Shown: positions 41,455 to 53,105 of the stretch, one piece after another | Position numbering within the stretch: the first letter of the stretch is position 1 | How the letters are laid out: each line of letters opens with the position of its first letter | Assembly (NCBI GenBank): GCA_963575745.1 | Contig: CAUYUJ010005687.1 | Coordinates: forward strand, 1 to 59,422 | Origin: Prorocentrum cordatum | Lineage: Eukaryota > Sar > Dinophyceae > Prorocentrales > Prorocentraceae | Direction: 5' to 3' | Length of the DNA stretch: 59,422 nucleotides | Position numbers and translations under genes: made by a program | The notes under the pieces: generated by a model | Databases searched by the model: none | Told to the model about the DNA's origin: nothing | Seen by the model: the letters and a program-made list of their open reading frames with translations, nothing else

Positions 41455-43648
41455 TCAGATGTCCTGATCGTCTTGGAGGAAGTCACGCCAGTCCGGCGGC
41501 TGCCAAGAATCGATGATGCGCCTGGAGCCACCGCCCGTGCTGCCGCCGATGTCCAGGTAGTCGCCATCGGCCCTGAACAGACGGCCGTGCCCCAACGCCA
41601 GAATCGCTTGGTTGCGGATTTGAAGCAGCTCTCCGCTCTCAAACATCTGCAACACGTCCAGCTGCCTGCGCGTGAAGTTCGGCTTTGGCTGGCCAGCCTG
41701 GGCAGACAGATGGCGGGAAAGCCGCTCCCCCTCGTTGTAGCGCGCGATGGCCTCGGCCTTCTGGTGGTGCAGCCGGCGCCGCTGTTGCCGCAGAGCTTCC
41801 TCGGGAACTGCTGCATCACGGCCCTCACTGTGATCAGCTTGCAACGCTTGCGTTAGCCAATCAACGTCGAAGCGCCCTGAGAAGGCCAGCACCTCCCAGA
41901 TCTGTTTGGTACCGGCCACACGTTGCAAATGGCGATGCCACCGCTTACGCTTCTGGTCTTTCACAAACTTGGCGACGCTACCCAGACCTGCACCCTTGGC
42001 CTGGCCACCTTTTCCCGCAGGCTGAGAAGCACCGTGAGAACCTTTCTTACCGCCTGGCCCTTTGTTAGGACCCTGCGGAACCGCATGGCCCCCTTGTGGC
42101 GCAGACTTGCCTCTCGCTTTTCCCTTTTCGACATCCCGTTCCTGAAGCGCACGCTGCTGCCGCGACTGCTCGTACTGGTCGCGAGCTACTCTGACCAATT
42201 CCTGGCGCTCAGGCTCCGTGAGAACGTAGCGCACGTCGTCGATGTTCTTGCTCCGCAGAAAGTCATGTCGAAGCTTAAGGACAGAGAGAATGGCTCGGCC
42301 AGTCTCCTCCTGAGACGCAAAGGCCGTGTCATATTCCGAGCCAGGCTGAGGAGCGCCAGCTGGATCAGTGTCCGCTGGCTCCGTGGACTTCCTCTTTTTG
42401 AAAAGCAAGAGACTGAGATGATGGAGGACTTTCGGATCGTACTCCTCGTCGTACATTTCGTCCCAAAGCTGCCTCAGCTCCCTGTGCAAGTCGTTCGCGC
42501 GATTCTGAACGACATCCTCGACGTAGTCGGGATCACCCGGTGAAGTCGGTGAAAGCGGAGGAGTAGAACTCGGCGACCGATCCCAATGCACAGAAGACTC
42601 GGCGTCCGCCTGTACGCTGACGTCGGCGTCGGAGACGTTTTCGACGACAATCTTCCGCCTCTTGCTCTCCCCAGGCTGAATAGCACCAGGGAGAGTGAGC
42701 ACAACCGCCACCGCATCGTGTGCGTCGTTGCGCATGCCACGATCCGTAAAAGACGCGCCAACGGCAATGGAGCAGAAACGGGCGACTGCTCCGCAGACCG
42801 CGACGTGGTCGCCTTTGAGGTCGGCCGGAGTGGCATGGACCTCCCAGAGCTTCTCGTCGTTCTGCTGGCGCTGGTAAGCCTCCCGCGCCTCCTGGAAAGT
42901 CAGGTTGTCGTCGCCGACTACAAGCAGAACGACTGGCACGTGCGGCTCCGAAGCATTGAGAATCTGAGCCATGCAGTCCAGGTGCAAGCGGAGATGGCGA
43001 ACTGCCCGCTTTCGAGTCTGGATGGTCGGCGGTTTCTTGCCGCACACGATGTGCATGTTGGCGATCACCACGTGGAACTTGTCATGGCCTGGTTTGTTCA
43101 CCTCAAAATGTGAAATAACAGCATCAATCTCTCGGCCGCTAGGAGGCCTGTAAACTTTGCTGTCTTCGCACAGAGTCAGTTCCGCAGGCTGAGAAGCACC
43201 GCGGAACCCCCAGAGAGTCAAGTAGTTGTCGACCTCCGAAGAAGCGAATGCCATCACCGAAAGGCTTACTGAGGATCTCTGTCACGTTGATCCCTGCTCG
43301 GCGAAAGCCTTCACGGAACGCACCGACCTCGCAGCCACAGACCATATCAGCATCAGCGGTCTCCACTATCGTGGCGCACACCCTTCCGAAGTTAGCGCAG
43401 TGAGTGGCCGCCTGCTTACCAGTCATCATGCCCTGCTCGAACCCGAAATTGAACGAGGCGACCGTGAAAGACGCAGGCTGCACAGCGCCAGAACCAGGCG
43501 TCTGTCCACCTTCCTCCGCAGGCTGAGAAGCACCGCGAGGCGGCGCAGGCTGAGAAGCACCGCGAGGCGGCGACACTTCGGACGAGCCTCGCGGAGCAGA
43601 GGCTGCGGATGAACGTTGGACATGGGGGTACGGCCAGGGGAACGCCAT
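41455..43648 (-). CDS. EEP-family (endonuclease/exonuclease/phosphatase) protein, frameshifted
   Basis: Two overlapping minus-strand frames make one gene. The first (43648 down to about 43270) has ATG, a Ser/Pro-rich leader and the start of an EEP fold (ASFNFGFEQ; CGCEVG with the probable catalytic Glu). The second (about 43290 to 41455) continues the fold (VVIANMHI, GDDN, DHVAV) and adds a long charged C-terminal region (EMYDEEYDP, Gly/Lys-rich middle, Trp/Leu-rich end). A single-base frame change near 43265-43290 breaks it. Seven in-frame copies of a G-A-x-Q-P peptide come from the micro-element; at 43182-43204 only the second frame gives it, which supports that frame there. Metal-dependent hydrolase by family; target unknown. 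It may be a pseudogene, a sequencing error or an unrecognised tiny intron. Confidence 0.65.
43516..43568 (+). repeat. Tandem pair of micro-elements inside the EEP frame
   Basis: Two copies 27 bp apart (gcaggctgagaagcaccgcg), read on the minus strand as PPRGASQPA twice, in frame. Confidence 0.85.
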
Positions 43649-43729
43649 TGCAATCGAAACTCAGTGGACTGCAGTGAATGAATGCAGTGGCACGATTGAA
43701 TGCAGTGGACTGCAGTGTCACTAGCAAGT

Positions 43730-43751
43730 CCTGAACCAAACACGGCTGTGG
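43730..43751 (-). other. Possible decayed spliced-leader remnant
   Basis: On the minus strand agcc...tgtttggttcagg aligns with the SL 3' part with four mismatches and one inserted base, about 82 nt upstream of the EEP ATG. It is weak alone; position and strand fit the pattern of the stronger remnants. Confidence 0.3.
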
Positions 43752-43782
43752 CGGAAGGATTATGAAGCGTCTGGCTATTCAA

Positions 43783-43935
43783 AATGTGGCCCGGGAATGG
43801 AGTTCTGGGAACTCGAAGACCAGGAAGTGGACTAGAGTTGGCTCCGGGCATCCAAAATGTGGCCCAGGAATGGAGTTCTGGGAACTCGAAGAGCACGAAG
43901 TGTGTGACTGTTGCATCCGGCCCTCCGCGATGTGG
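43783..43935 (+). repeat. Two units of the 73-bp repeat
   Basis: aatgtggcccgggaatggag and gttctgggaactcgaagagc units, as in the arrays at 44808-45310. Confidence 0.9.
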
Positions 43936-45425
43936 AGAAGCATATCTGAAAGCATTCCCCTTAAGATTCAGATGAAAATCCAGTTGTCGAATTCTGCTGT
44001 TCTCGCAGTCGTAGTCGCATTCGCGATGACAGTCGCAGCGGCAACGGCAGTCGCAGTCACAGCCTCAGCCTCAGCATGCCTCCTCCTCCTCCTCCTCTTT
44101 CTCCTGCTCCTCCTCCTCCTCCTCCTCCTCCTCCTCCTCCTGCTCGTCCTCGTTCTCGTCCTCCTCGTCTTGCTCGTCCTCCTCCTCCTGGTGCTCTCTC
44201 CTCCTCCTCCTCCTCCTCCTCCTCCTCCTCCTCCTGGTGGTCCTCGTTCTCCTCCTCCTGGTGCTCTCCCCCCCCCTCCTCCTCCTCGTCCTCCTCCTCC
44301 TCCTCCGCCTCCTCGTCCTCCTCCTCCTCTTCCTCCTCCTCCTTCTCCTCCTCCTCCTGGTAGTCCTCCCCCTCCCCTCCTCCTCCTCTTCCTCTTCCTG
44401 GTCGTCCTCGTTCTCGTCCTCCTCGTCTTGCTCGTCCTCCTCCTCCTGGTGTTCTCTCCTCCTCCTCCTCCTCCTCCTCCTCCTCCTCCTCCTGGTGGTC
44501 CTCGTTCTCCTCCTCCTGGTACTCTCCCCCCCCCTCCTCCTCCTCCTCGTCCTCGTCCTCCTCCTCCTCCTCCTCCTCCTCCTCCTCCTCCTCCTCCTGG
44601 TGCTCCTCCCCCTCCCCTCCTCCTCCTCCTCCTCCTCTTCCTGGTCGTCCTCCTCCTCCTGGTCGTCCTCCTCCTCCTGCTCGTCCTCCTCCTCCTCCTG
44701 CTCGTCCTTCTTCTCCTGCTCCTCCTGCTCCTCGTCCTGCTCCTGCTCGTCCTCGTCCTCCTGGTCTTGCTCGTCCTCCTCCTCGTCGTGCTCTTGCCCC
44801 TGCTGAAAATGTGGCCAGGAATGGGAGTTCTGGGAAGTCGAAGAGCACGAAGTTGCCTACAGTTGGCTACGGGCATTCAAAATGTGGCCCGGGAATGGAG
44901 TTCTGGAAACTCGAAGAGCACGAAGTGGCCTACAGTTGGCTCCGGGCATTCAAAATGTGGCCCGGGAATGGAGTTCTGGGAACTCGAAGAGCACGAAGTG
45001 GCCTACAGTTGGCTCCGGGCATCCAAAATGTGGCCCGGGAATGGAATTCTGGGAACTCGAAGAGCACGAAGTGTGTGACTGTTGCATCCGGTTATTCTAA
45101 ATGTGGCCCGGGAACGGCGTTCTGGGATGTCGATGAGCACGAAGTGTGTGACTGTTGCATCCGGTTATTCAGAATGTGGCCCGGGAATGGCGTTCTGGGA
45201 TCTCGAAGAGCACTTTGTGTGTGTCTGTTGCATCCGGGTATTCAGAATGTGGCCTGGGAATGGAGTTCTGGGAAGGCGAAGAGCACGAAGTGTGTGACTG
45301 TTGGTGAAAAACGAGCCCGGCACAGGCCCGGCCGGCAACTCCCAACGCCTGCCCGGACCCCCCTGTGGAGTGATCTGTGAGCTCTTTTGAGTCAACTAGA
45401 AACCTATCAGTCTACGCTGTTAGGT
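43934..45425 (+). repeat. Composite repeat, copy 1
   Basis: Order: truncated head (43934-44077), CCT tract (44078-44800), 73-bp array of about seven units (44808-45310; gtggccc landmarks at 44884, 44957, 45030, 45103), and tail (ggcaactcccaac, cccctgtggagtgatctg, cgctgttaggt). The long Leu/Pro and Arg/Glu frames in the CCT tract are not genes. Confidence 0.9.
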
Positions 45426-45454
45426 AATTATCCCGGCAAAGCAACCTAACAGCG
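45415..45454. repeat. Perfect 11-bp inverted repeat at the composite-repeat junction
   Basis: cgctgttaggt (45415-45425) and acctaacagcg (45444-45454) with an 18-nt loop. The first ends copy 1, the second begins copy 2. Confidence 0.9.
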
Positions 45455-46163
45455 ATGTGTAGAAGCATATCTGAAAGCATTCCCCTTAAGATTCAGATTA
45501 TCCCGGCAAAGCAACCTAACAGCGATGTGTAGAAGCATATCTGAAAGCATTCCCCTTAAGATTCAGATGAAAATCCAGTTGTAGAATTCTGCTGTTCTCG
45601 CAGTCGTAGACGCATTCGCGATGACAGTCGCAGCGGCAACGGCAGTCGCAGTCACAGCCTCAACCTCAGCCTGCCTCGTCCTGTCCTCCTCCCCTCCTCT
45701 TTTCTCTGCTCCTCCTCTCCTCCTCCTCCTCCTCTTATCCTCCTGCTCGTCCCTGTTTCGTCCTCCTCGTTCTTGCTCGCTCTCTCCCCTCCTGGTTTGG
45801 CTCTCTTCTCCTACCTGGTCCGTCCTCTGTCATCTCGTTTCTTCCTCCCCGGTGCTCTCCCCCCCCTCTCCTCCTTGTCTCTTCCTCCTCTCTCGTCTCC
45901 TCCTCATCTTCCTCCTCATCTCCTCCTCATCCTCCCCTCCTCCTCCTTGGTTAGTCCTCCCCTCCCATCCTCCTCCTCCTCCTCCTACTACTTCTGGTCG
46001 TCCTCGTTCATCGTACTCCTCGTCTTTGCTCGTCTCCTCCTCCTGGTGTTCTCTCTACTCCTCCTCCTTTTCCTACTCTCCTCCTCCTGGTGGTCCTAGT
46101 TTTCTCCTCATCCTGGTCTCTCACCCCCCCTTCCTCCTCCTCTCCTTCCTCGTCTCGTCACTC

Positions 46164-46185
46164 GTTGTAAGCATTTTGGCTCAAG
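46164..46185 (+). other. Relict spliced-leader sequence at the retroposon 5' end
   Basis: 18 of 22 positions match the dinoflagellate SL and the last 14 (CATTTTGGCTCAAG) are perfect. It abuts the CT-rich host tract. Confidence 0.85.
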
Positions 46186-46347
46186 TCCTGGCCTCTGGGG
46201 GCCACAGGACACCAGCATTGCCATCCAGGGCAGGCCCTGGGTGCTGGGGCTCGAGCAGGCCCCCCGTGGCCTTTTCGGCATCACGACAGCCCCATCTGCT
46301 TTCGCGACCTTGTGCGCGCCAGGGAGGCGCAGGGATCACAAGAAGCG

Positions 46348-47525
46348 ATGGCCAAGCAGCAGAAGTACATCATCTGCAGCCGCCGCGGCTGCAAGGGCTG
46401 GGCTTGGAGCACTTCTGGGGCTAGGCATTGTACTCAATGCGGTGCCCGTTTCAAGCAGCAGCAGAGTGACAACGCTGGAGGCGCCCGTGGCAGTGCCGCC
46501 AGCAACCTCGGTGCCGCGAGCGGGGCAGGCCGTGAATCAGCTCCGCCTCCAGCACCACTTCCTGAGAAGCCAGGCCGCTGGCGTGGACGAGACCGCTCCC
46601 GTGGGCCCAGTCATCCACCAGGCCTCCGCCGACCAGGGACCGTTGCCTACTCCGACGGCGACGACAATCAGCCACAAGCAGAAGATCCAGTGGCCCTGGC
46701 CCAGGCCCAGGTCACGTTCTGGAAGAAGTGGAAACCCAACGGCGATGAGCATGTCGCGGCGCTGGGCAAACTCAAGCAGGCCAAGGCTGATATCTTGGCA
46801 TCCAAGTCATTGGACCAACAAGCTCAATCTCTCGCAGATCAGCTGGAGACCCAGCGCCAGAAGTACATCACACAGACGTCGGACCTCAAGCAGCTCATGG
46901 AGGTCATCCTGGACGCCTGCGAACGCCACGGCAAGCTCGTGCAGGAGGCCAAGGCCACGCAGCAGGAGATCCAGTCGCTGGAGAGCCAGCACAACATGGC
47001 CAAGCAGGCCGCCATGCAGGCGGCTACCAAGGATGAGGACCTCTTGGAGACGCTGCAAGGGGTCCTTGCGCACGGATGCCGCCTGGCAGCAGGGCGCCGC
47101 CAGACCTCTGCTCGAAGGTGGCGGAGCTCGCCCAATACTTCGACGACCTCACGACGCAGCACGAGAAGTCGCAGGTGCCTGCGCCTCGCCAGTGGGCGGA
47201 CCATGACTTCCCGCCCGTCGGCCAGAAGCCCGAGGACGAGATGGAGGTGGCAGAGGCTGTGGCACCCAGCGGCGCTGCGCCGCCTGCACCGCCTACTGCC
47301 GTGCAAGTGCCGTGCCCCACCGATGAGGAGCTCGACGGTGCGACCCCGATGGACCAGACACAGTCCTTGGTGCGCGCGGCGTCCGCCCTCCAGGCCGTCG
47401 CCAACGGCATGGCCGAGATCCAGGGCGCGCAGGGCCCCGAGGCCAAGAGGGCGCGGGCTGCGGCGATGGCCGCGGAGGCCGCCGCTGGAGCCACGGGGGC
47501 CACGGACACCAAGTCGTCTTCCTGA
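46348..47525 (+). CDS. Retroposon ORF1: zinc-ribbon, coiled-coil protein (one frame break)
   Basis: The ATG at 46348 was chosen because the frame upstream has no earlier ATG after the SL remnant and the zinc ribbon starts nine residues later (Cys10, Cys15, Cys28, Cys31). A Pro/Arg-rich stretch follows, then a Gln/Lys/Leu/Glu-rich helix (about residues 130-240) likely to form a coiled coil. Near 47075 coding passes to the -1 frame and continues as an acidic, Ala-rich segment (SKVAELAQYFDDL onward) to a TGA at 47523-47525. By analogy with LINE ORF1 proteins it probably binds the element RNA and multimerises; that is inference. Confidence 0.7.
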
Positions 47526-47527
47526 CA
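47517..47527 (+). promoter_or_regulatory. Candidate +1 frameshift site TCC-TGA-C between ORF1 and ORF2
   Basis: ORF1 ends tct tcc tga; ORF2 is open in exactly the +1 frame from gac at 47524 (Asp-Ser-Leu-Tyr) and has no nearby ATG of its own. UCC-UGA is the known +1 shift sequence of eukaryotic antizyme mRNAs. Confidence 0.4.
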
Positions 47528-50500
47528 GCCTCTACACGTTCGCGACGATCAACGGATCGTGCTGGGGAGCAGTGAAAGCCTTTGTAGAGTCTCCCACTGC
47601 TAATAATCTCACCTTTATCTGTGCCCAGGAGTGCAGGCTTGATGCTGGGGACGGCATCACGCGTCAGATACAATGGTGCTTCGCACGCGGCTGGCTTGCT
47701 CATATATCGCCAGCTGTCCGCAACCCCTCGGGTGAACTTGTCTCGGGGGTGGCGGTTTTAGTTCGGGACGGATTGGACTTGGGGGTCCAGCCGCTCTCTT
47801 TTCCTCCAGGGACGGATCTCTCCAGACTTGCTGGAGTGGTCATAGAAGCGCCAGGGGTCCCAACGTTCGGTTTGGTGAGCGCTTATTTTCAGGCCTCTGC
47901 GGGCCTCAATGAGACCAATCTGAACCTGCTGGCCACTCTTGGCCAGACGCAAGATCTTGTAGGCAAGCCCCTCCTGGTTGCTGGCGATTTCAACTTGCAG
48001 CCCGAGAGGCTTCAGAATGGCACGGATTTCCTCACCCGTGCCACGATGGCGGTGGCGGCGCCGAAAGCGGCCACCTATTATACTAAGAAGACGAAGTCGA
48101 CCCTAGATTTCTTTATCCACAGCCAGGCCCTAGGTCCCTGGCTGCGCCCCCCTCGCACCTTGTCCTCCTATCCTCTTTCTCCCCACCGTCCTGTGCTCAT
48201 GTCACTGCAAGTGCAGGACAATTTCCAGATCCCGACGCTCCTCAGGCCACAGAAGCTCCCCACTAGGGTGCCCATCGGTCCTCAGCTCCCGTCGGTAAGT
48301 TGGCATCAGACTGCTGCTACGATAGATTATGCTGTCCAATTGCTCGGAGATGCTTCGCAGCCGCTCTCCGACCAGCAGCGCTCCACCATCCTGGACCACG
48401 TGTATTTCACCCTCGTCCAGGACCTCGAACACACTCTAAGTGTGAAAACAGACACCCCCCTCAAGCCCAGTAAAACCCCTAGGGCCCACCCCCCCCAGAT
48501 CCACATGGTCTCGGCGAGTGCCAAGTGCACCCAGGGGCGTAAGTGCTGGACGGCCTATTCCAGGCCCCTTCGGTGGCTCCAAAATCGGCTGCAGGACTTT
48601 CGTCGCAGCATCCAGGACAATGACCTCCAGGAATTTCGGGACACTCTGGACAGTCTAGAAGACAGCCCAGAACTTTTCAGTACCTCTTCTGCCCTTGCCC
48701 AAGGGCTGCAGGAAGTTCGTATCGCCACAGGACTCTTGCATGAGGATTTCCAAGTGCAGAAGCTCAACGCAGAGTTGGGCATAACAATTCTAGACGAGCT
48801 GCTCGAGCAAGTCGGCAAGATCATAGATTCTGAACTTGCCGCCGAGCACAGGAAGGACGGCCAGGAATGGAGGGATTGGGTTCAATCTTCTATGAAGGGA
48901 GGAGTGGGATGGGCTCACAGGTGGACGAAGAAGTTGGAAGCTTGGAGGCCTGTCTCAGTTGTTCACTGCCAGCGTTTCTCAGGACGTCCGCAGCACCTCC
49001 TCCAGGTTGAGGCCGACAGACTTGCTAAGATCTGGGAGGTGCACCCCGAAGAGCCCCCCCAGTGGGTCCCCCCGACGGACGACAGAGTTGCCCTGGGACC
49101 TATCACCCCCGTGCGCCTCCGCAAGGTTTCTCGCAGTTTTCCTCACAGTACGGCCTCAACGTGGGACGGAGTGCACCCGCGTCACTTCGCCATGTTAGAC
49201 GACGAGCAAGCCGGGCTCGTCTGCCAGCTGATCGAGCTTATAGAGCAGGTAGGGCACATGCCATCGCAGCTTCGGGGAGCTATATCTACGCTCATGCTCA
49301 AAGTTAAACAGCAAGATGATATACATGCCCAGCCAGCCTTTCGCTCCATTGGCATGCTCCCTGCTCTGTATCGTGTGTGGGCCCGTCTTAGGAGGTCTGC
49401 TGCCCGCGAGTGGGAATATCACCACAGGCGGCCATACATTGCTCATCAAGCTGGTCACTCTATTGTTGAGTTGGTCTACGCTCAGTCTCTTGAATGTGAA
49501 TTTCATGCGTGCAGTGAGGATCCCCAACACTCTGCCCAAGTGCTATGGGATCTGTCTAACTACTATGAACATGTGGATCGTGAGTGCCTTGCCAAGAGAG
49601 CTGCTGCTTCTGGATTTCCATGTTGCTTGCTCCGTATTATACTATCTCAGTATGGTAGCTCACGATTTGTTGCCATGCAAGATGTGTGTGTTAGCGTTGG
49701 AAAAGCATGGAGGGGACTCATAGCTGGGTGCGGTTGGGCTACGTATCTGGTTCAGATGTATGTTTTAGCTCCCCTCGACCAGTGGACCAGCACACACTGT
49801 TACATCCGTCTTGCTATGTTTATCGATGATTTGCTGCTACAGTGTCATGGCAAGAGCTATGACCTAGTGATCAGCCAGATGAATGTGGCTGCTCGATCTC
49901 TAGCCAGTTGCATCCAGCACGAGTTTAAGTGCCAGATCGCCACTAAGAAGAGCCAGGTGCTCGCCTCCAGCCAAGACCTCCAAAACAAGCTTCGGAAGAC
50001 CCTTGGGACGCTCGCGGGGCCCTCCACGGACAATTCAGGACCCAACCTCGGTATTGAAAGCGGAGCTGGAAGACCCCAGAGGAGATGGAGGAGGGGAAGG
50101 AAGCTTTTGGAGCGCATCGTCAGGATTCAGAAAAGGATGGCCCGTATCAGGATGATAAAGCACGCTGGAGGAAATGGAAAGAAGTTGTATAATACTGGCC
50201 TCTTTGCGGCCACCTCGTTTGGAGTTGAGGTCACGGGCATCAACAACACGATGCTCGCGCAAGCCCAGACTCAGTATTTAGCTGCAGCAGGTCCTAGGTG
50301 TGCCTCAAGGAGTCGAACTCTCGCCCTCCTCATCCTCCAGGACCCCCTGTGGAAAGCGGGCCTCGGCCCGCGCTTATGTGGCACCGTCTCGTCTGGGAGG
50401 CCCACACTCGGCCCGAGACGGCCGTCGTCAGTCTCCAGCAGCTCAGACTTTGGGGAGAGGCTGTCTTGCCGAGGGTTTCTAAATCTTGGGGCTCCTGTAG

Positions 50501-52238
50501 GGGCCCTCTCAGTGCGGCGGCCCTGTCGTTGGCCAGGGTGGGGTGGTCTTTTCAAGGTCCCTTCCAGTTTGTGACTCCTGCAGGCCTTGTGTACCCCCTT
50601 CCAGGAACCTCCCCCGCCTACATTGCCAAGCAGCTAGAGATTGCCTGGCACGATCGATTAGCTGAACGAGCTGCAGCCAAGATGGGACATCCTGGCGAGC
50701 AGCTAGATGTTGCAGCACTGCGCGCTGTTCTTCGTGCCACCGACCTGTCCAAGCAACAGAGAGGCACGTTGCTGGCCTTTGCTACCCAGAGCATCTGGAC
50801 GATGGAGCGCGCACTCGCAGCAGGGTATGATGTGCCCCAAGGATGCCTATGTGGACACCACAAAGATGATCTCAAACACCGCCTCTTGGAGTGCCCCAAG
50901 ACCGCCAGTGCCCGAGAAGATTTCACTAGTGGGGAGCTTGCTAGGTTGAAAGACCCAATTCCTGGCACCTCCCCCCTGCATCTTGGGTTTCAGTTCACGC
51001 CCGATTTCGTGGGCTCCCCTCCCGCTGGCACTGGGTTGGAGGCCGCTAGGTTTTGGTGTCGAGACCCCTGTTTAAGTCCTGAGGAAGCGTTTACAGGGGA
51101 TCTGTTTATAGATGGCAGCAGTACGTACCATGGTCATCACAATTTCAACGCCGCTGGGTTTGCCGTAGTGTGCATGGTTGATGGCGCCGAATTTGCCACC
51201 TTCAGTGGCAGGGTGGGGTCCCTGGGGGCCCAAACCTCTGGGGCCGCTGAACACCTAGCTGCTGTCGCGGCTGGCAGGCTCTCCCGACAGGTTGACAATA
51301 TATATTCGGACTATAAAGGGGTTTTGCAGCTGCACGGAGAGGTTGGATACCCTCGCCGTAACCAATGGTCAGGTTGCAAAGTCCTTGCGGGTGGAGGCCT
51401 GATCTCTCTCGGCGATAAGCTTAAGAAAGTTAAGGCCCGCCAAAATCTGGACTCGCTGCCCCCCGATAGTGAGGAATTTCGGATAGCCAGCGGCAATGAG
51501 GCCGCTGACAGGATTGCCAAGGCCGCGGCGAACCTTGGCAGTCAACCCAGTCTTGCTGAAGCAGAGCAGTATCAGAACGACACTGCTCTGCTTAAGAAAT
51601 ACTTACGATACGTGTCTCATGCCCTTGGAGAGTGGCCTGCGATTGCCCCTCGTCGGAACAAGGCGCTGGCCAAGCCCGTCAAGAGCCTCTCCCCTCCCTC
51701 GGGGGCTGCCTCGGCCTTGGCCTCCTGGGACCCTCCCTCGCCCCCTCCCCCTCCGCCGCCTGGGCCCCCTCGGAGGGATCGTCCTGCGAACCCGTCCCCG
51801 AGGGCCCATGTCTGGGCTCATGTGAATGGCCAGCGCCGATGCACGATCTGCCGCATCCGCGTCCGCACATTCAAAGCATTGGAGGAGCGATGCAGAGCAA
51901 TGGATTGCCCTGGACACTGCCCGCAGATGTCCAGTCTAGCCTCCAACCCTAGGGGGCATAATTTGTTTTATTATGAGCACCTCGAGCAGCCTACGAGTTT
52001 CTTGGTGTGCCATAAGTGTGGTTCTTTCAAGGAGGGCAATTCGCGTGGACTCTCAGGCGATTGCAATTTGAGGCCGCCCCACAACGGGGCGAAGCTGCAG
52101 CTGCAGAGAGCACAGTCTGGCCGTCACCCGAAGAGTGCCGCCGCCAGCCCGATCGTGCTCAGCCTCCCTCCTGTCCCCCTGGCGCAGCTGCTCAGAGAAG
52201 CAGCCCAAGCCAGGCAGGAGGCCGCCACTCCGCCCTAG
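47524..52238 (+). CDS. Retroposon ORF2: EEP endonuclease, reverse transcriptase, RNase H (one frame break)
   Basis: Domains in order: EEP endonuclease (47530-48210; TINGSCW, CAQE with catalytic Glu, GDFN, LSPHRP); a linker; reverse transcriptase (about 49080-49960) with motif A Asp in WDLSNYYEHVD (near 49550) and the catalytic pair in FIDD (49819-49830); a Cys/His finger CLCGHHKDDLKHRLLECP (near 50845); RNase H (51100-51520) with DGSS, AEHLA, SDYKG and GNEAAD supplying the D-E-D-D set; and two C-terminal zinc-finger-like motifs (CTIC...CPGHC, CHKC). It nicks target DNA and copies the element RNA into it. One frame change (-1) near 50362-50372 separates RT from RNase H; otherwise about 1570 codons are open and the key catalytic residues are present. 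It depends on ORF1 for its start (see the TCC-TGA site). Confidence 0.85.
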
Positions 52239-52264
52239 TGGACAGGTGTCCCGAACTCATCCCC

Positions 52265-53105
52265 CCTACTGCGCGCTGGTCCTCGTCCTCGTCCTCCTCC
52301 TCCTCCTCCTCCTCCTCCTCCTCTTCCTCCTCCTCCTCCTACCTCCTCCTACTCCTCTACTCTTTCCTTGGTTTACTCCTTCCCCTCCCTCTCCTCCCTT
52401 GGGTCCTTTCATGGTCGTTCCTCTAGCTCCTGGTCGTCCTCCTCCTCCTGCTCGTCTTCCTCCTCCTCCTGCTCGTCCTTCTTCTCCTGCTCCTCCTGCT
52501 CCTCGTCCTGCTCCTGCTCGTCCTCGTCCTCCTGGTGTTGCTCGTCCTCCTCCTCGTCGTGCTCTTGCCCCTGCTGAAAATGTGGCCCAGGAATGGGAGT
52601 TCTGGGAAGTCGAAGTGCACGAAGTTGCCTACAGTTGGCTACGGGAATTCAAAATGTGGCCCGGGAATGGAGTTCTGGGAACTCGAAGAGCACGAAATGG
52701 CCTACAGTTGGCTCCGGGCATTCAAAATGTGGCCCGGGAATGGAGTTCTGGGAACTCGAAGACCAGGAAGTGGCCTACAGTTGGCTCCGGGCATCCAAAA
52801 TGTGGCCCGGGAATGGAATTCTGGGAACTCGAAGAGCACGAAGTGTGTGACTGTTGCATCGGGCCCTCCAGAATGTGGCCCGTGGGGGAGGTAGGGAATG
52901 GGAGTTTGGGAATTAGAACGAGCACGAAAGTTGTATGTGTGACTGTTGCCTCTGGCCCTCCAGACTGTGGCCCCGTTGGGAATGGCGTTTCTGGGATTCG
53001 CGAAGAGCACGTAAGTGGTTTGACTGTTGCATCCGGGTATTCAGAATGAGCCTGGGAATGGAGTTCTGGGAAGTCGAAGAGCACGAAGTGTGACTGTTGG
53101 TGAAA
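52265..53105 (+). repeat. CCT tract and 73-bp array of composite copy 2
   Basis: CT-rich 52265-52570, then the 73-bp units from 52577 with growing indels toward 53000. It continues the tract broken at 46150. Confidence 0.9.

Larger units (their letters stand above)
46164..52260 (+). mobile_element. Non-LTR retroposon (EEP-RT-RNase H type) inserted in a CCT tract
   Basis: About 6.1 kb. The 5' edge carries an SL remnant, followed by a 162-nt leader, ORF1 (zinc ribbon, coiled coil) and ORF2 (EEP, RT, RNase H, zinc fingers). The 3' untranslated part is only about 25 nt before CT-rich host sequence returns, and no poly(A) tail is visible. Two single-base frame breaks (about 47075 and 50365) suggest a recently inactivated copy or sequence errors. 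Confidence 0.85.

Noticed and set aside
43968-44876. Long Arg/Gly-rich and Glu-rich minus-strand frames, Leu/Pro-rich plus-strand frames
   Set aside because: CCT tract by-products; the equivalent frames at 53.2-54.1 kb are scrambled by indels.
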